Shown: positions 33,029-45,420, counted from the stretch's first letter. The stretch: 64,000 bases of DNA from Closterium sp. Naga37s-1 (GCA_947471745.1 CANJKZ010000723.1:5931001-5995000), one strand, 5' to 3'. Notes: generated by a model not told the origin, from the sequence alone. Numbers and translations are program-made.

Positions 33029-36000
33029 TTCAGTCGCGTGATATGACGTGGAGTGGTAGGGGTGTATCAGCTGTCATTGTACCTGTACGGAGTATAAAAG
33101 CAGAGACCATCACTTGCGGCAACATCATTAACACAAGCCCGTGGATGCTGAGGGGCTCATCACAGGTTCCAAATGGGTAAACACACCACCCTCACCTTTA
33201 ACGTGCTGAATGTCAACGGTCTCAGCTGCAGGCAAAAGCAGCACGACGTTCAGGAGTGGAAAAGAGACGGTGCTCACATAGCTATTCTATCGGACACACG
33301 GATCTCAGGGGATCATAACTTTTGGAACCAGTTACAGGCGGACATGGTGGTAGCAGCAACTCCTACGGCAATAGCTGGGGGAGTGGCGATTGTCTTACGG
33401 AACAATGAGGTGTCCTGCTCGGATGTGGTCGTAGATGCATCGGGCCACCTGGCGCGGGTGACCATGGCATGGCGTGGCGTGACGGTGACGGTTGTTGCGG
33501 CTTACTTCCCGGCGAGCCCAACATCCAGGTCTCCGTTCTTCCGCGATGTGCTTCGGCCATTCTTGGCGGCGATACCGACTGGAAATCTGCTGCTGTTGGC
33601 GGGAGATCTGAACGTTATTGAGGACCCTGCGCTGGATAAGACATCGGGGCTAGGCTCAAGGGGAGAAAATGATAGATTAATGTCCATCTGCAGCAGCTTC
33701 GATGTCCGAGACGCCTTCAGGGCGCTCCATCCCTGCTTGCGGGAATATACCTTTTACGCAGCGGCAGTTCAGGAGAGCACGAGGATAGACAGAATTCTCA
33801 TCTCGCAAGCGCTGCTGCACCAGGTCCACGAGGTGCGGCATGTGGGGCTGGTCAAGAGATTCACGGACCACTGGTCCGCGGTTCACCTGCAGCTCAGCGC
33901 GGGGGGAGACGGGGAGTCAGGCCCTGGGCTTTGGAGGCTTCCGGCGTCACAGGTGCCTCGCCCTGGGGTGCAGCGGCGCGTGGAGCAGATCGTCCTGAAA
34001 AATACAGAGAGAGGGGGGGATCTAGAGGCGCTAATGACATCCTTGAAAGTGGGCCTCAAGGCGTACACTGTGGAGGAGCGGAATCGAGTAGCAGCTACAT
34101 CGGCGCACCTTGAACGGGAGGTCGGGGAGCTGAGACAACGGGTAATAAGTAGACCTTGGTGTTCGCGGGCGAAGGCGCGTCTTGCGAAGTGTGAGGCAAA
34201 ACTCAAGGCTTACGTGGAAGGGAGGCGCCGTAAGCTGCAGGAGCAGGCGGGAATCAAGGTGGAAATGAACGGCGAGGCTCCCACGGGTTTCCTCACGTCC
34301 AGAGTTAAAGCACGGAAGGCTAAAACGCGCCTGACAAACATACTTTATCAGGGGTCCCGGTACGAAGGGGCTAAGGAGGCGCTGAAAGCTGCATCAGACT
34401 TTTACACCAACCTATTTGCAGCGGATGGGGACTCACAGCTGGACTGGGCGGTGGACAAATGTCTCTCCCAGGAGGACGCGGCGGCGCTCAGTGCGCCCTG
34501 GGACGAGGCGGAGGTCAAGCGCGCGCTGACAGAGATGGCGCCGGGCAAGAGACCGGACCGTGATGGTCTCCCGAAGGAGCTCTGGGAGTCGCAATGGGAT
34601 TTGCTGGGGGGGCAGATGATGCAGTTTCTGAAGGAGTTTGAGCGGACGGGGGTACTCTCCAAGGAGTTTTCAACCGCTGTGACAGTGCTCCTGCACAAGA
34701 AGGGCGCCAAGGATGACCTGCAAAACTATCGCCCGATTACACTGTTAAGCACGCTTTACAAGCTGATAGCGAAGATACTGGCGAACCGGATAAAAAACAG
34801 GCTGGAGAGCGTGGTGTCGACTGGACAGTTTGGCTTCTTACCTGGAAGGAGCATTGCTGGCGCGGTGGCAGTTGCGGCGGATGTGATCGATGCCGCGAAC
34901 GCAGGTCAAGAGGATTGGCTAATGCTCCTGGTAGACTTTCGGAAAGCTTTTGACTCGGTGGCGCGTGGGTACCTGTTTGACGTGCTACGGAAGATGGGCT
35001 TCCCGGAGGCCTACGTGAAGTGGGTGGAAGGGTTGCATCAGGGCGCAGCAACTCGTATCTGCAACGACGGTTGGCTGGGTGAAGAGGTCCCGGTCTCGAC
35101 AGGAGTGAGGCAAGGCTGCCCTCTCGCGCCGTATTTGTTCCTGTGTGCAGTGGAGCCCTTCTGCCATGAGGCACGGAGGAGATGGTTAGGCATCAAAGTT
35201 AAAGATGCGGGAAGGCTGACTTACCTGGGGTATGCAGATGACACTACCCTATTGCTTGACGGCCGTTCGCAGCTGGGGGATGCAGAGCTGCTGCTGAAGG
35301 AGTTTGAGCGGATGTCAGGGCTGGCGGTTAACTGGGACAAGTCGGTGGTGCTGCCGCTGGGGAGGCAGCGTGATGAACCACCGCCAACGGATGGGGCTTT
35401 CAAGTGGGCGTCGCGAGATGACCCGGAGCGCCTGCTGGGGGTTTGGATCACGCCGGGAGGAGATGCAAAGCCGTCGTGGAAGAGGGCTTTAAGCAGGATG
35501 GAGGCAGAGCTAAAGAAGTGGGAGGCGAAGTTTCTTACCACCACGGCGCAGGTAACGGTGGTCAACGCGTACGTCATGCCCGTCGCGTTGTTCCAGGCAC
35601 AAATCTACCCCCCGCCGGACACGGTCTGGGAGGAGCTGAGAATATTGTGCCACGCCTTTGTCTCCGGGGGGCGGGCGAGCTCAGAGCCCGGCTTCATTCT
35701 CTGGAATGGAGATCTCATGCAACTCAAAAGGGAGGACGGGGGACTCGGAGTGATAAACCTGAAGGACCGTTTGGACGCAGAGGCACTTCACTCGCTGGCG
35801 CAGCTGCTCACGGAGGAGATGCCACAGCGGCGGTTGTTGGCGGAACGCGCGGCGAATTTCCCACTCGGCTATGCCTCCCTCCTTGCGCACGAGGCGCTGC
35901 TGAATGCGTGGGGCACGGGAAGTGAACGGTGGAAGGCAATCACGGCAGCGGCAATGGTGTTGCCAGTTATCAGGAACCTGGCAGTAGGGAGCAGATGGGA

Positions 36001-36205
36001 CATTGAGATGGAACGGGTGCTCTTCAACAAGCACATCCTGCGTGACGGCAGTTACCCCTTCGGATGGCGCAAAGGAGACGAATGTCTTCACGAGATCATG
36101 GTGGGGGACCTGCTCATGAAATGGGCGGATGGCACCAGAAGTTGGAAATCGTCAGATCGGTTGGCACGGGACCTGGGCAGCAAGCAGGCAGCGGAAATAG
36201 CTATG

Positions 36206-36256
36206 TCTTAGAATAGGAATGCAACGGAATGTGTGAAACTAGGAGGTGTGGAAGTA
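36206..36256 (-). repeat. Remaining 51 bp of the 3' LTR of H
   Basis: Identical to 42746-42796 (TCTTAGAATAGGAATGC to GTGGAAGTA). Confidence 0.9.
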
Positions 36257-38258
36257 GATCTCTGCCTCTGCACTGGAAGTAGCCACAGACGACGACCGTG
36301 TAGACCTCCACGACACAGCACCAACTCCCAGACTGAAGCAGTAACCCTGAGTCGAGCGCTGAGTCTCCACGTCGTCAGCGTAGGAAGAGTCGCAGTAACC
36401 AGACAACGCCACTGGCTGAGTCCCTCCAAGCACAAGCCCCATGCCTGATGTAGTTGCCAAGTACTTCGCCACCCTCACAGCAGCTGTCCAGTGGACAGGG
36501 CGGTGTCTCCCAGTCGCAACAAAGCGAGAAAGGATGCTGAGGGGAAAGGCGAGGTCCGGTCGAGTACAAGTCATCAGATACATGAGGCAGCCCACCAGCT
36601 CTGCGTAGGGTCCACTGGACTCAAAGGGCTCGTCAGGAAAGGGGCCCGTGAGTCTGTGGTCAACAGCAAGAGGAGTGGGCTGTGTGGTGGAGAACTGGAA
36701 GTCGAACCGCCGAAGGACCTGCTGCACCATGTGTGACTGCGTCAGTGTGATGGTGCGGGCGGCTCTGTCCCGGGTGATCTGCAGGCCAAGGTAGCGCTGC
36801 AGCTCACCCAGGTCAGTGCACTTGTGTCTCTTCTGCAGTTCGGACTTCACCTAAGCCAGGGCTGCCCAGTCAGCTGTAGCAAACACCAAGTCGTCGACGT
36901 AGACAAGGATAAAGAAAGGAGTAGAACCCGCTCGAACAAACAGCGACGGGTCGGCGGAGGACGGGCTGAACCCAAGGTCACGAAGCGTGGAGCGAAGAGT
37001 GTCGTGCCACTCACGGGGCGACTGGCGGAGACCGTAGACTGGTCGCCTCAGGCTCCACTGGGTCCTAGGTGGGAAGGTGTCAGTGAAGCCAGGAGGACGG
37101 CGCAGCCAGATCTCCTCGTGCAGTCGGCCCTGGAGGAACGCAGTGGAGAAGTCGAGGGAGTGCAGCTCGTAGTCTCGCTGCGTTGCTATGTGGAGTAACA
37201 CCCGAAGAGTAGTCATCTTCGGGGTCGGGGCAAAGGTCTGGAAGAAGTCAACTCCCTCACGCTGACTGAAGCCCCTAGCCACGTAGCGCGCCTTGAACAC
37301 CGGCGGTGCTCCAGGCGGCCGCTTCACCTTGAAGAGCCACATGCCATCGACTACGTTCGCCCTGGGAGGGGGAACTGCGTCGACGTAGGTGCCTGTGGAT
37401 CTCCAAGACGCCAACTCTGAGTCCATAGCCGCTTTCCACTGAGAGGCCCACGCCCCTGACACTGCCTCGCGGTAAGTGCGAGGAGTCGGTATGTCAAGGG
37501 CGTCGGGGTCTCCCTCAGGGGAGAGCAGCATGGCACACACAGAGGGAGAAGCGGCTGCCCAGTACTCCAGCTCAGACTCTCTGTCCTCTAGGACGTCACA
37601 GCCAAGGGCAAACCCACCCCCGACGGACAGAGGACGGTAGGGAGGAGCTGGCACCACCCGGGTGGCGTAGTCAAGGCGGCTGGCGGCAGCATACTCAGCG
37701 ACAGCGGCAGTAAGAGCCGAGGCAGACGACGGAGGGAAACGAGAGTCAGTGACAAGAGTGGCGAGGACATGTGCGGCAACAGGACGAACAGTGCGGTAGT
37801 AGTCAGTTATAGGAGTGGGGAGGGCTGGGAGAGAGGACGGAGGAGGAGACGGGAGAACGGACACAGGAGAACAAGAACGACGACTGGACGAACAAAAGAG
37901 GGCAGTGTGGAGGTCAGTAACAGGGGACGAGTGACGAGCACGCGGAGGACAACGAGTGATCAAGTCGTGACGGACAGAGTGAGGAGGAGACCGAGGAGGA
38001 GGAGAAGACCAGACCGCCGGACGGTCGTCAGGAGGAGGCAACGGAGGAACAAACACAGGAGGAGACTGGGAGCGGACAGGAGGAGAGGAGGAAAGGCCAA
38101 GGGCCCGCAGGCCACTCACAGGTGGGAACAACTGCCGCTCAAGAGGAAGCTGCGGTGGCGGCTGCGGCTGCTGCTGCTGCAGCGGTGACTGCGGCTGCTG
38201 CTGCTGCGGCTGCGGCTGCGGCTGCGGCTGCGGCTGCTGCTGCTGCGGCTGCGGCTGC

Positions 38259-38292
<34 letters not shown>

Positions 38293-38719
38293 GCTGCTTC
38301 TCCAGAAGGTCCAGCACCCGCAGCTCCTGCCGCTCCCTCTCCAACCGCTCCTGCTCCTCACGCTCACGCCGACGGGCAGCCTGGAGACGCGTGTCGTGGC
38401 GGTGGGGAGGCGGAGTGGACTCTGCAGAACCAGAGTCTCCAGCGTCAGTCTCCTCAGACTCCGCACCCCCAGAACCAGCACCTTCAGTGCCAGGACCTCC
38501 AACTCCAGCACCCCCAGAACTAGCACCGCCAGTGCCAGCACCGCCAACTCCAGCACCCCCAGAACTAGCACCTCCAGTGCCAGCACCTCCAGCTCCAGCA
38601 CCCCCAGAGCCAGCGCCACCTGCGCCAGCACCTCCAGCTCCAGCACCCCGCGACCGAGCACCCCCAGACCGAGCACCGCCAGCGGCTGCACCTCCAGCTC
38701 CAACACCAACCGAGTCCAC
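36256..38719 (-). pseudogene. Linker, RT and RNase H of element H
   Basis: 38719-36851 is open for 622 residues. It has a Gly/Ala linker, a Gln/Pro-rich stretch encoded by CTG/CGG repeats (about 38155-38297), then RT (EGDPDALDIPTPRTYREA, FKARYVARGFSQREGVDFF, LDFSTAFLQGRLHEEIW, YVDDLVFATADWAALA). A single TAG at 36851-36853 separates it from the RT end and RNase H N-terminus (36850-36256: SELQKRHKCTDLGEL, SSVATSSAEAEIY). RNase H is cut off by the deletion. Apart from the TAG the coding sequence is well kept. Confidence 0.92.
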
Positions 38720-38787
38720 AGTAACCTGTCGCGGAAGTGCCGAAGGCTGCTGAGGGGACTGTGAGGAGGACTGCGGGGAGGGAGACG

Positions 38788-40544
38788 CTACCTGACGCGC
38801 GACGAGGGTAGAGGGGTAGCGTGAGACACACCAGACGGGGCAGGACCAGGGGGGGGCGGGGGCACCGGAGGAGCAGGAGCAGGAGGAGGAGAGGGTGCTA
38901 GGAACAGGGGGGGAGGGGGTACCGGGAGACCTCGACAGGGGTACCGGGTGTAGTAGGACACAGACTCGTCAAACCGGACGTCACGGGAGTCTAGGAACTG
39001 GTGGAGGGGCGGGTGGTAAAAGGACCAGTCGGCAGAGTCCACTGGGAAACCAAGGAAGACACAGGGGACGGCGCGTGCCGAGAGCTTGTCCGCGGAGGTG
39101 TCGCGAACAAGTGCAAGGCAGCCCCAGACTCGAAAGGCCGACCCAACACCAGGGGAACCAGTCCAAAGACTGGTCGGTGAAGCCTCGGGCCGCGAGACAC
39201 GCGGCTGGAGGTTCAGCTGGTGTGCGGCGTAGCGAACCGCGTGAGGCCACAGAAAATGGGGCGCACGGGCATGGATCATGGACGTGCGGGCGATGTCCAT
39301 GACCAAGCCTATGCGGCGCTCAGCAACCCCATTCTGCTGTGGGGACTCTGGCAGTGTCCAGGACTGGGTGATGCCCTGTTCGCCGCAGAATCCGCCGAGA
39401 ATGCCGGAGCGAAACTCGCCCCCACGGTCGGAGTGAAGACAACTGACTCGACGACCACGAGTGCCCTCAGTGGCTAGAAGCCACCTGATCAGCGTAGCAG
39501 TCACCTCGGACTTCTTCGCAAGAGGGAACACGGTGGTGTACCTGGAGTAGTCGTCGACGACCACCAGAAAGTAACGCTCTCTCCCAGACCCCTGCTTCGG
39601 GGCAGGGCCCCAGACGTCCAAGTGGAGAGTCTCGAAGGGAGCGGTGGCCGGACGAAGGGAGGAGGAGTGGGGAGTGGCGCGTAAGCGACCGGCGACGCAC
39701 GGAGAGCAAGGAGGGGCAAGCGAGAGAGGGAGCGACGGGAAGGTGCGTGGGAGACCTGTGACAAGTCCCTGACTGAGCATGCCACGAAGGCGAGGGATCG
39801 ACGGTGGCCAAGGCGGTGGTGCCACAGGACGGTGCGGTGGGCAAGAGAGCGACAGGAGCAAGACGCAGCGACTGGACTGGACACAGCGACCGGACTGGAC
39901 ACGACTACCTGGCTAGACACAGCAACTGGACTGGGGACCTGGGCCGGAGGGGACGCAGCGACCTGAGGGGAGGACGCGACCGGGGAGCGCTCGGTGTGGA
40001 GAACGTAGAGACCGGAGCGGGGCTCCCTGGTGAAAGTGGCCAGAACAGCACCTGTGGTAGCGTCAATACAGACTGCAGTCCGCCCACCCCCCACGAAGGT
40101 AACCGTGATCCCCCTGTCCTGGAGGTATCCAACACCCACCAAGTTCCGAGTGAACGAGGGGATGTGGAGGCCGCGCAGGACACCAGAGGGGACCACAGGG
40201 CACGGGAGGGTGGTGGAGCTACGCGCAACGGCTGGTCCAAAGGTAGGATCAGCCAGAGCCACCGACACAGGGGTGAGGAGTGGCGTAAGGGTCGTGTGGT
40301 CGCGGAAGAAGCACTGAGACGCGCCCGAGTCCAGCGTGAACGACAGAGAGGCCTCAGCCGGAGGGTCACCTGACCCAGTCGCTACACAAGCACCTAGAGC
40401 AGCAACACAAGCACCTAAGCTAGACAGGCACAAGGCTACACTAGCAGGAGGCAAGCAGGCTAACCTACGAACACGCGAGCACACAGACCCATCAGCACTA
40501 AAGTCAGCATCAACATACAAAGCATGCTGACGCGCATCGTCCAT
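38788..40544 (-). pseudogene. Protease, GAG-preintegrase and integrase of element H
   Basis: The frame 40544-39840 has the aspartic protease motif LDSGASQCFF and continues through GLHIPSFTRNLVGVG to LWHHRLGH. One frameshift near 39830 leads to the frame 39861-38788, with CSPCVAGRL, LHLDVWGP, DDYSRYTTVFP, LHSDRGGEF and NGVAERRIGLV (complete D,D,E set), and the C-terminal FRVWGCLALVRDTSADKLSA. A second break separates it from the linker frame near 38790-38719. Confidence 0.9.
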
Positions 40545-40573
40545 GGACAGATCAAAGACATCAATCTTACGGG

Positions 40574-41973
40574 CTAACAGGCAAGACCAGCGAGGCGTGA
40601 CCGCCAGAGGGCCCCAACGAGCCCGGTAGAGGTCGTCGAGGCGGCGGAAGCACCGCGCGGCAGAGTGGTCGTCGCGACCACAGAGACAGGGGCTGCCCGG
40701 CCCGGTGAGGCACCAGTGGGTGCAGGGGCCAGCGTCACGGCGAGGGGGGGGAGGGGCCCAGCTGGAAGAGCTGCTGCTGCGGCCGGTGCTCCCAGGGCCT
40801 CCCGGACCCCACAGCGGCGGAGGACCCCAGTGCTGCTGCGGACCCCACTGCAGCGGGGGCCCCCACTGCTGGAACTGCTGCGGTGCCTGCTGCTGCTGCT
40901 GTCCCTGCTGTGGCTAGTGCTGCTGTGGCTGCTGCTGCTGGGGGACAACGCCCCCACCGGTCGGGCCACCACCTGGGGGTGGGCCTGTCTGTCCTGCACC
41001 TCCTCCAAGGCCCCCTCCCCCTGGCGCACCACCGCCGCCGCCTCCGCCGCCGCCTCCGCCTCCACCGCCGCTCCCACCTCCACCGCCACCTCCACCGCCA
41101 CCTCCACCGCCCCCACCTCCCCCCTTCCCGCCCTTCTTGCCACTCTTGCCCCGTTTCTGCCGGTCTGCGGCAGAAACGGCAGCGGTGTCCTCAGAGACCG
41201 ACATAGCAGCAGAAGCGCGGGTAGAGGTGAAAGTGGGAAGCTGAGGGGCGGCACACCCCGCAAAGAGACGGGGGGCCACCGCATCAGTGGCGGAGGCAAC
41301 GGTGAGGGGGCTGCTCTCGATGGTCCCGAGAGCAGTCTGAAGGAGGTCTATAGTGAGCTCAGTGGGGTGCTTCTGAAGAAGCGCGTCGCGGGCAGTGGCA
41401 AGGCGGTCAGGGAGGCGGGTGACTAACCAGTGCAACATGGGGGGGGGGGGCAACAAGGAGCTGTGCGTCGGTACAGGCTGAACGAAAACTGGCGTCAAGC
41501 GAGCGGAGGTGAGTCACTAGGTCGGAAACAGTCGCAAACGAGCCTAGGTCGGGAAACACGAACGGCATGAGGAGGCGACTGAGGGAGGCGGAGGAGGGGG
41601 TGGAATAGCGAGCCACAATAGCATCCCAAACCCCCTTGGCTGTCTCCACCTGGTCAAAGTGAGCGGCCTCAGTCGGGGGGAGAAGCTCCGATAGCGTCAG
41701 GGCGGCGGCCGCGTCACGAGAGAGCCACACATCCCGAGCCAGGACCCGACGGTCGTAGTCCGCCTGGGCCGTAGGAGTGGGCTCCGGGGCGGTCGGCAGG
41801 GCGGCGGGGGACGGGGGTGCCGCGAGAGCACCCGACGCGTGGGCCCACAGAGTGGCACCGTCCTGACGCTGGCTGGTGAGGAAACATGTGGTCTGGCGCT
41901 GCCAGGTACCGAACTCGATCGGGCGTCCCTCAACATCGAAACGGAGGTGACGGGCCTCCATAGCGGAGCCCAT
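40574..41973 (-). pseudogene. Gag of element H
   Basis: The N-terminal gag domain lies at 41973-41450 (MEARHLRFDVEGRPIEFGTW, FDQVETAKGVWDAIVARYST). It breaks at a ten-base G/C run (about 41440-41449), continues at 41498-40914 with a chain of more than 30 glycines coded by GGC/GGT repeats, and then passes into a third frame (41299-40574). The same N-terminal domain begins gag in element L. No clear zinc knuckle was found. Confidence 0.8.
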
Positions 41974-42179
41974 GCTAGAGGCGACTAGAGCACGGCGGAG
42001 GCAAAGCTAAGAACGAGGAGGAAAAACTACGGAGGGCTAGGGACGCCAGCGGGGAAAACGACGAGAGACAGTCGGCGAGAAAATAGTCGTGGGGCGGGGC
42101 TCTAACCGAACCTAGGTGGCGCTACCAGAGGGAAGAGTGCTGAGCCGGCCGCTGAGCCGGGAGCCAAGTGCAGTAGGAA

Positions 42180-42700
42180 TGGCGTGGGACCGGTGCACAG
42201 GTGAAGGGGAGAGAGATGCAGTAAGCGCACAGAGTGATGCGGTAAGCGCACGCAGGTGTGCGCTAAGTGCACGCAGGTGTGCGGTAAGGGCACGCAGGTG
42301 TGCGGGAAGCGCACGCAGGTGTGCGGGAAGCGCACACAGAGTGATGCGGTAAGGGCACGCAGGTGTGCTGGAAGCGCACACAGAGTGATGCGGTAATTGC
42401 ACGCAGGTGTGCGGTAAGCGTTGACGGAGGAGGGCGCGCGACAGGCGGAGGGGAGGGCACGCGACGATCTAAGGAGGGCGCGCGACGGTTGAGGAGGGCG
42501 CGCGACAATGAGGGAGGGCGCGCGGCGGTCTAATGAGGGCGCACGACGGTTTTGGAGGGCGCGCAACGGTGGGGGAGGGCGCGGGGAGGTCTAAGGAGGG
42601 CGCGCGACAGCTGGACAGCGCGGGAGGGCGCGGGCTAGGCGCGAGGAGGGTGCGGAGGGCGCGGAGGGCGCGAGAGCACGGAGGGCGCGTAGGGCGTGGA
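42180..42700. repeat. Tandem repeats in the leader of element H
   Basis: 42225-42420 has units of about 20 bases of the type GCGCACGCAGGTGTGCGGTAA. 42425-42700 has units of GAGGGCGCGCGACGG. This is the counterpart of the GC-rich leaders in A, K and L. Confidence 0.8.
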
Positions 42701-42733
42701 GGCTAGTTAAAAAACGAACGAGGATCTAACCTA

Positions 42734-42745
42734 CTCGTGATACCA
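42734..42745 (-). other. Primer binding site of element H
   Basis: The plus strand CTCGTGATACCA gives TGGTATCACGAG on the minus strand, directly beside the LTR. The first eight bases fit tRNA-Met, the rest is altered. Confidence 0.75.
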
Positions 42746-42873
42746 TCTTAGAATAGGAATGCAACGGAATGTGTGAAACTAGGAGGTGTGGAAGTACAAA
42801 TATGCAACCCTAACAACTGTACTCCCTATTGTGCTACTCACTGTAGCCTACAAGCATAGAATTACATTTGACA
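42746..42873 (-). repeat. 5' LTR of element H (128 bp)
   Basis: Reversed it reads TGTCAAATGTAATTC to TTCCTATTCTAAGA, family A type, with the terminal CA changed to GA. Confidence 0.85.
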
Positions 42874-44031
42874 CGATGGCAGTCAGGGAGGCGCTAAGCG
42901 ACGACTGGAAGGAGCGGATTCTGAAGCCGCTCACATCGGAGGAATTGGCGGGAGCCACAACGGTGGTGAGAACGACAGCGAGAGGGGCGAAGATGTGGCG
43001 GATTCACAGGGCCCTTGGCAGCCTGCTTTACTGTGTAAAGTTGAGCCTGCGCGAAGATGGGAAGACGTGGGTTGTGCCTAAGGGAGCGAGGGTTAAGGCA
43101 CTATCTGTGTCGGAGGTTACGCCAATGGCGGTGATGGGGGGCGAGGTGATCGGGGAGCTGGGCGAGCCGCGCAGCAGACTACTAAAATCGGAGCTCTGTG
43201 TAGACAAGCTAGCGGCCTCACTGAAGCAGCTGAGAGTAGGACTGGGGATGGGGCGTAAGCAGCCGGACAAGCTGCCTCATCGTGCAGATTGGGAGCAGCT
43301 ATGGGGAAAGAAGATTGATTGGAAGCGGGTGATCGCGCGCAGAGACTCCCATGTGGTCCCTGCAAGGGCGCGGGATGTCCTGCTGCGCGCCCATTGCTTC
43401 AATCTGCAAGTGGGGGACCGTTTGAAGTTCCTGGGTGAGCGGGCGAAATGCCCACACTGCGGGGAGGCGGAGTCGGTGGATCATGCACTGTTCTCCTGCC
43501 GAGTCATCCAGCCGGTGGTGGGGGCTCTCAAGGATGCGATTCGTTGGTTCAACCCTGCGCGGAATGCGAGGACGCTTGGCGACCTGCTATTCCAACGCGG
43601 GGGGACTGCTTCCGGGTTTCCGGAGCTGACTGTGTCGGCTATCAGGTTTCATCACATTTGGGTGGAGCGCTGTAATGCGGTTTTCAGGGGGCGAAGGTTC
43701 CAGTGCAGGAAAGTGTTGCAGAGAATTGCGACGACATTCTGCCTGCATGCGCGCACCTATGAAGGCATCAAGCGGAGGAGAGCGTGGATTAAGAAGAAAC
43801 ACGTGGCCAAGAGACATCTGGCCAATGATGAAGTTGCAGCGTTGGAGAACGCCAGCACGAGGGTGGCCAGCAATCTGACGTGGCGAGATGATTTCCTGTC
43901 GATCTGGACGGACCGGAGGGCCAGATACAAACCACCGTAGCTGCATACGAGGGGCGGCTCTCTCATTATCGTGCAAATTGCCCCCCTCCTCACAACAGTT
44001 ACGACTGTGGCCCCTTTTGCTGTATCCTTGA

Positions 44032-44091
44032 TATTGTGAAGGCTTGCTTATTGCAACTTGTAATAGGCATCGTGCTTCATTTCATCTGGGT
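44032..44091 (-). repeat. Split repeat B2 of element I
   Basis: 60 bases from ATTGTGAAGGCTTGC to TTTCATCTGGGT, one mismatch from B1 at 44336-44395. Confidence 0.88.
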
Positions 44092-44157
44092 AAGAGTACA
44101 TCAATCTCGTCCAAAGGTCTACAACATACAATTTTACTACATAGGGTGGGAGGGTGG

Positions 44158-44346
44158 GGAACTCAAACTAAAAAACTGAAAAGAAGAACGTGGGTGAGGC
44201 CAAATGGCCTCCAACCCCTCTTTTGTAGCCAAAAGAGGGCGAGTAGCGATGCGACGCTGCCTCTGCTGCGGTGGCAATCGCTTCACTATCACAATACAAA
44301 ATTTTAGAAAGTGAATACACTTTCAAAAATTATAATATTGTGAAAG
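44158..44346 (-). repeat. Split repeat A2 of element I
   Basis: About 190 bases (GGAACTCAAACTAAAAAACTG to AATATTGTGAAAG) matching A1 at 53111-53300 with about 4% difference. The 66 bases between B2 and this core have no match near A1. Confidence 0.88.
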
Positions 44347-44395
44347 CTTGCTTATTGCAACTTGTAATAGGCATCGTGCTTCATTTCATCTGGGT
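44336..44395 (-). repeat. Split repeat B1 of element I
   Basis: Copy of B2. It directly adjoins the 3' end of the recombinase coding region. Confidence 0.88.
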
Positions 44396-45416
44396 CTGCT
44401 GAGACATGTGCAGAGGAGGACGGCGATGTCGCTGGATAGACAGCTGATGCTGGTTGGAGGATGGGGCTCGTGTGGGGTCCTGGATCAGCCGGGATGCTGC
44501 AACGAGCTGGTCTTGAGCGATGGTGACGTAGAGCTCCTTCGCGGTGTTGCTGCGCCAGCGGCCTAGACGTTTGAACATTCGATCCGTGATCCCGACTCCG
44601 GCAGCTGTCGTTGCTGCACCTTTGCGAAATGAGTGGGTGCCCAAGTGCTTTGCGTCGAGCCCGATCTTGCGGAAGGCTTCCAAACACCAGTTCCGAAGAG
44701 TGGGGTATGAGGGAGATTTGTCTTGTGGTGTTGCCTTTGCGCCACGTGGGAAAACTCGGATGAGAGGGCCTTCGGTTGATGAGTCATAGCCGGCGTGGTT
44801 TGGACTGGGCAGTATGGCCCATCTGTTGCCGCGACTGGGACCCACACTCTTTTGCTCTCCTGGTCAGTTTTGGAGTGTGGGATTAGAACCCACATTGCCG
44901 TATCCTCGAATTGAATGTCCTGCCACTGAATCGCGACCAGGTCGGAGTAGCGTAGGAACCCAGTGTACATCAAGAGCGGAATGAGACCTTTCTGAAATTC
45001 GGATGGGATGTGGGATGTGAGAAACTCTTGAGCCATGCTATGGACCTGGTGAAGCGAGACTGGATCTTTGGTCCGGTTGGGGCGCGGTGCGTGGCGCTTG
45101 GCGAACTCGCGTACTTGCAATGTGAGCCGTCGGTGGGACACGCCGTCCCAATCATTTTGTGTGCGAAGGCTACCGCGGAGCATGTTAGTGTGATCGCAGA
45201 TAGCGTGGCTTTGTGCTTGAGGGCGTGCACAAGGTACAGCGCGAGTGTCAGGTCCGTGGTAGGCAGGTAGCTCAGCGAAACCTTCTTGCAGAAGGCTCGG
45301 AACTTGAGCCAGTAAGGTTCATAGGTCTGGATGGTGGAGGGTGCCCTCACTTGGCTGATGACCGCAAAGAGTTGCTTTTGGAGGTTGTTTAATAGTTCTG
45401 CCATCAATAAGAGCAT
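44381..45416 (-). pseudogene. Tyrosine recombinase of element I
   Basis: Three frames in series. 45416-45183 or so is the core-binding part (LLNNLQKQLFAVISQ, APSTIQTYEPYWLKFRAFC). 45183-44850 contains MYTGFLRYSDLVAIQWQDI, box I with the first catalytic Arg. 44845-44381 contains GTHSFRKGAATTAA (His-x-x-Arg box) and GRWRSNTAKELYV with the catalytic Tyr. The enzyme family integrates circular double-stranded DNA by strand exchange. At least two frameshifts make this copy inactive although all catalytic residues can be seen. Confidence 0.9.
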
Positions 45417-45420
45417 GCAA

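Larger units (their letters stand above)
36206..42873 (-). mobile_element. Copia element H inside LINE ORF2
   Basis: Target duplication CTATG (36201-36205) and CGATG (42874-42878), one base different. The 5' LTR (42746-42873) is complete. At the left only the last 51 bases of the 3' LTR remain, joined directly to RNase H, so the rest of RNase H, the 3' UTR, purine tract and most of the LTR were deleted after insertion. The joint lies at a shared GTGGAAGTA, suggesting microhomology. Gag, protease, integrase, linker and RT are all recognisable with only a few breaks. Confidence 0.92.
33173..43940 (+). pseudogene. LINE ORF2 (endonuclease-RT), interrupted by Copia H
   Basis: Part one, 33173-36205, has 1,011 codons. 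It begins with an APE-type endonuclease (NVNGL, LLLAGDLNVIED, STRIDRILIS, DHWSAVHL). RT follows (GKRPDRDGLPKELW, FLPGRSIAGAVAV, LLVDFRKAFDSV, VSTGVRQGCPLAPYL, catalytic YADD in GYADDTTLLL at about residue 688). Part two, 42879-43940, has 353 codons with the RT zinc-binding domain CPHCGEAESVDHALFSC. Leaving out H and one copy of its 5-bp duplication keeps the frame, so the reading frame was intact (about 1,364 residues) when H arrived. As it stands, translation stops at 36211, three codons into the LTR. Confidence 0.93.
31429..44031 (+). mobile_element. LINE (L1-like non-LTR retrotransposon), split by element H
   Basis: Contains an ORF1 remnant, an ORF2 with apurinic endonuclease, RT and C-terminal zinc-binding domain, and a short 3' UTR (43941 to about 44031). 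The 5' end is cut by the F LTR at 31428. Copia H occupies 36206-42873. No poly(A) tail is visible before element I begins, so the exact 3' end is uncertain. Confidence 0.88.

Noticed and set aside
32512-33180. Independent gene between LINE ORF1 and ORF2
   Set aside because: It contains the frameshifted continuation of ORF1 and then a shadow frame.
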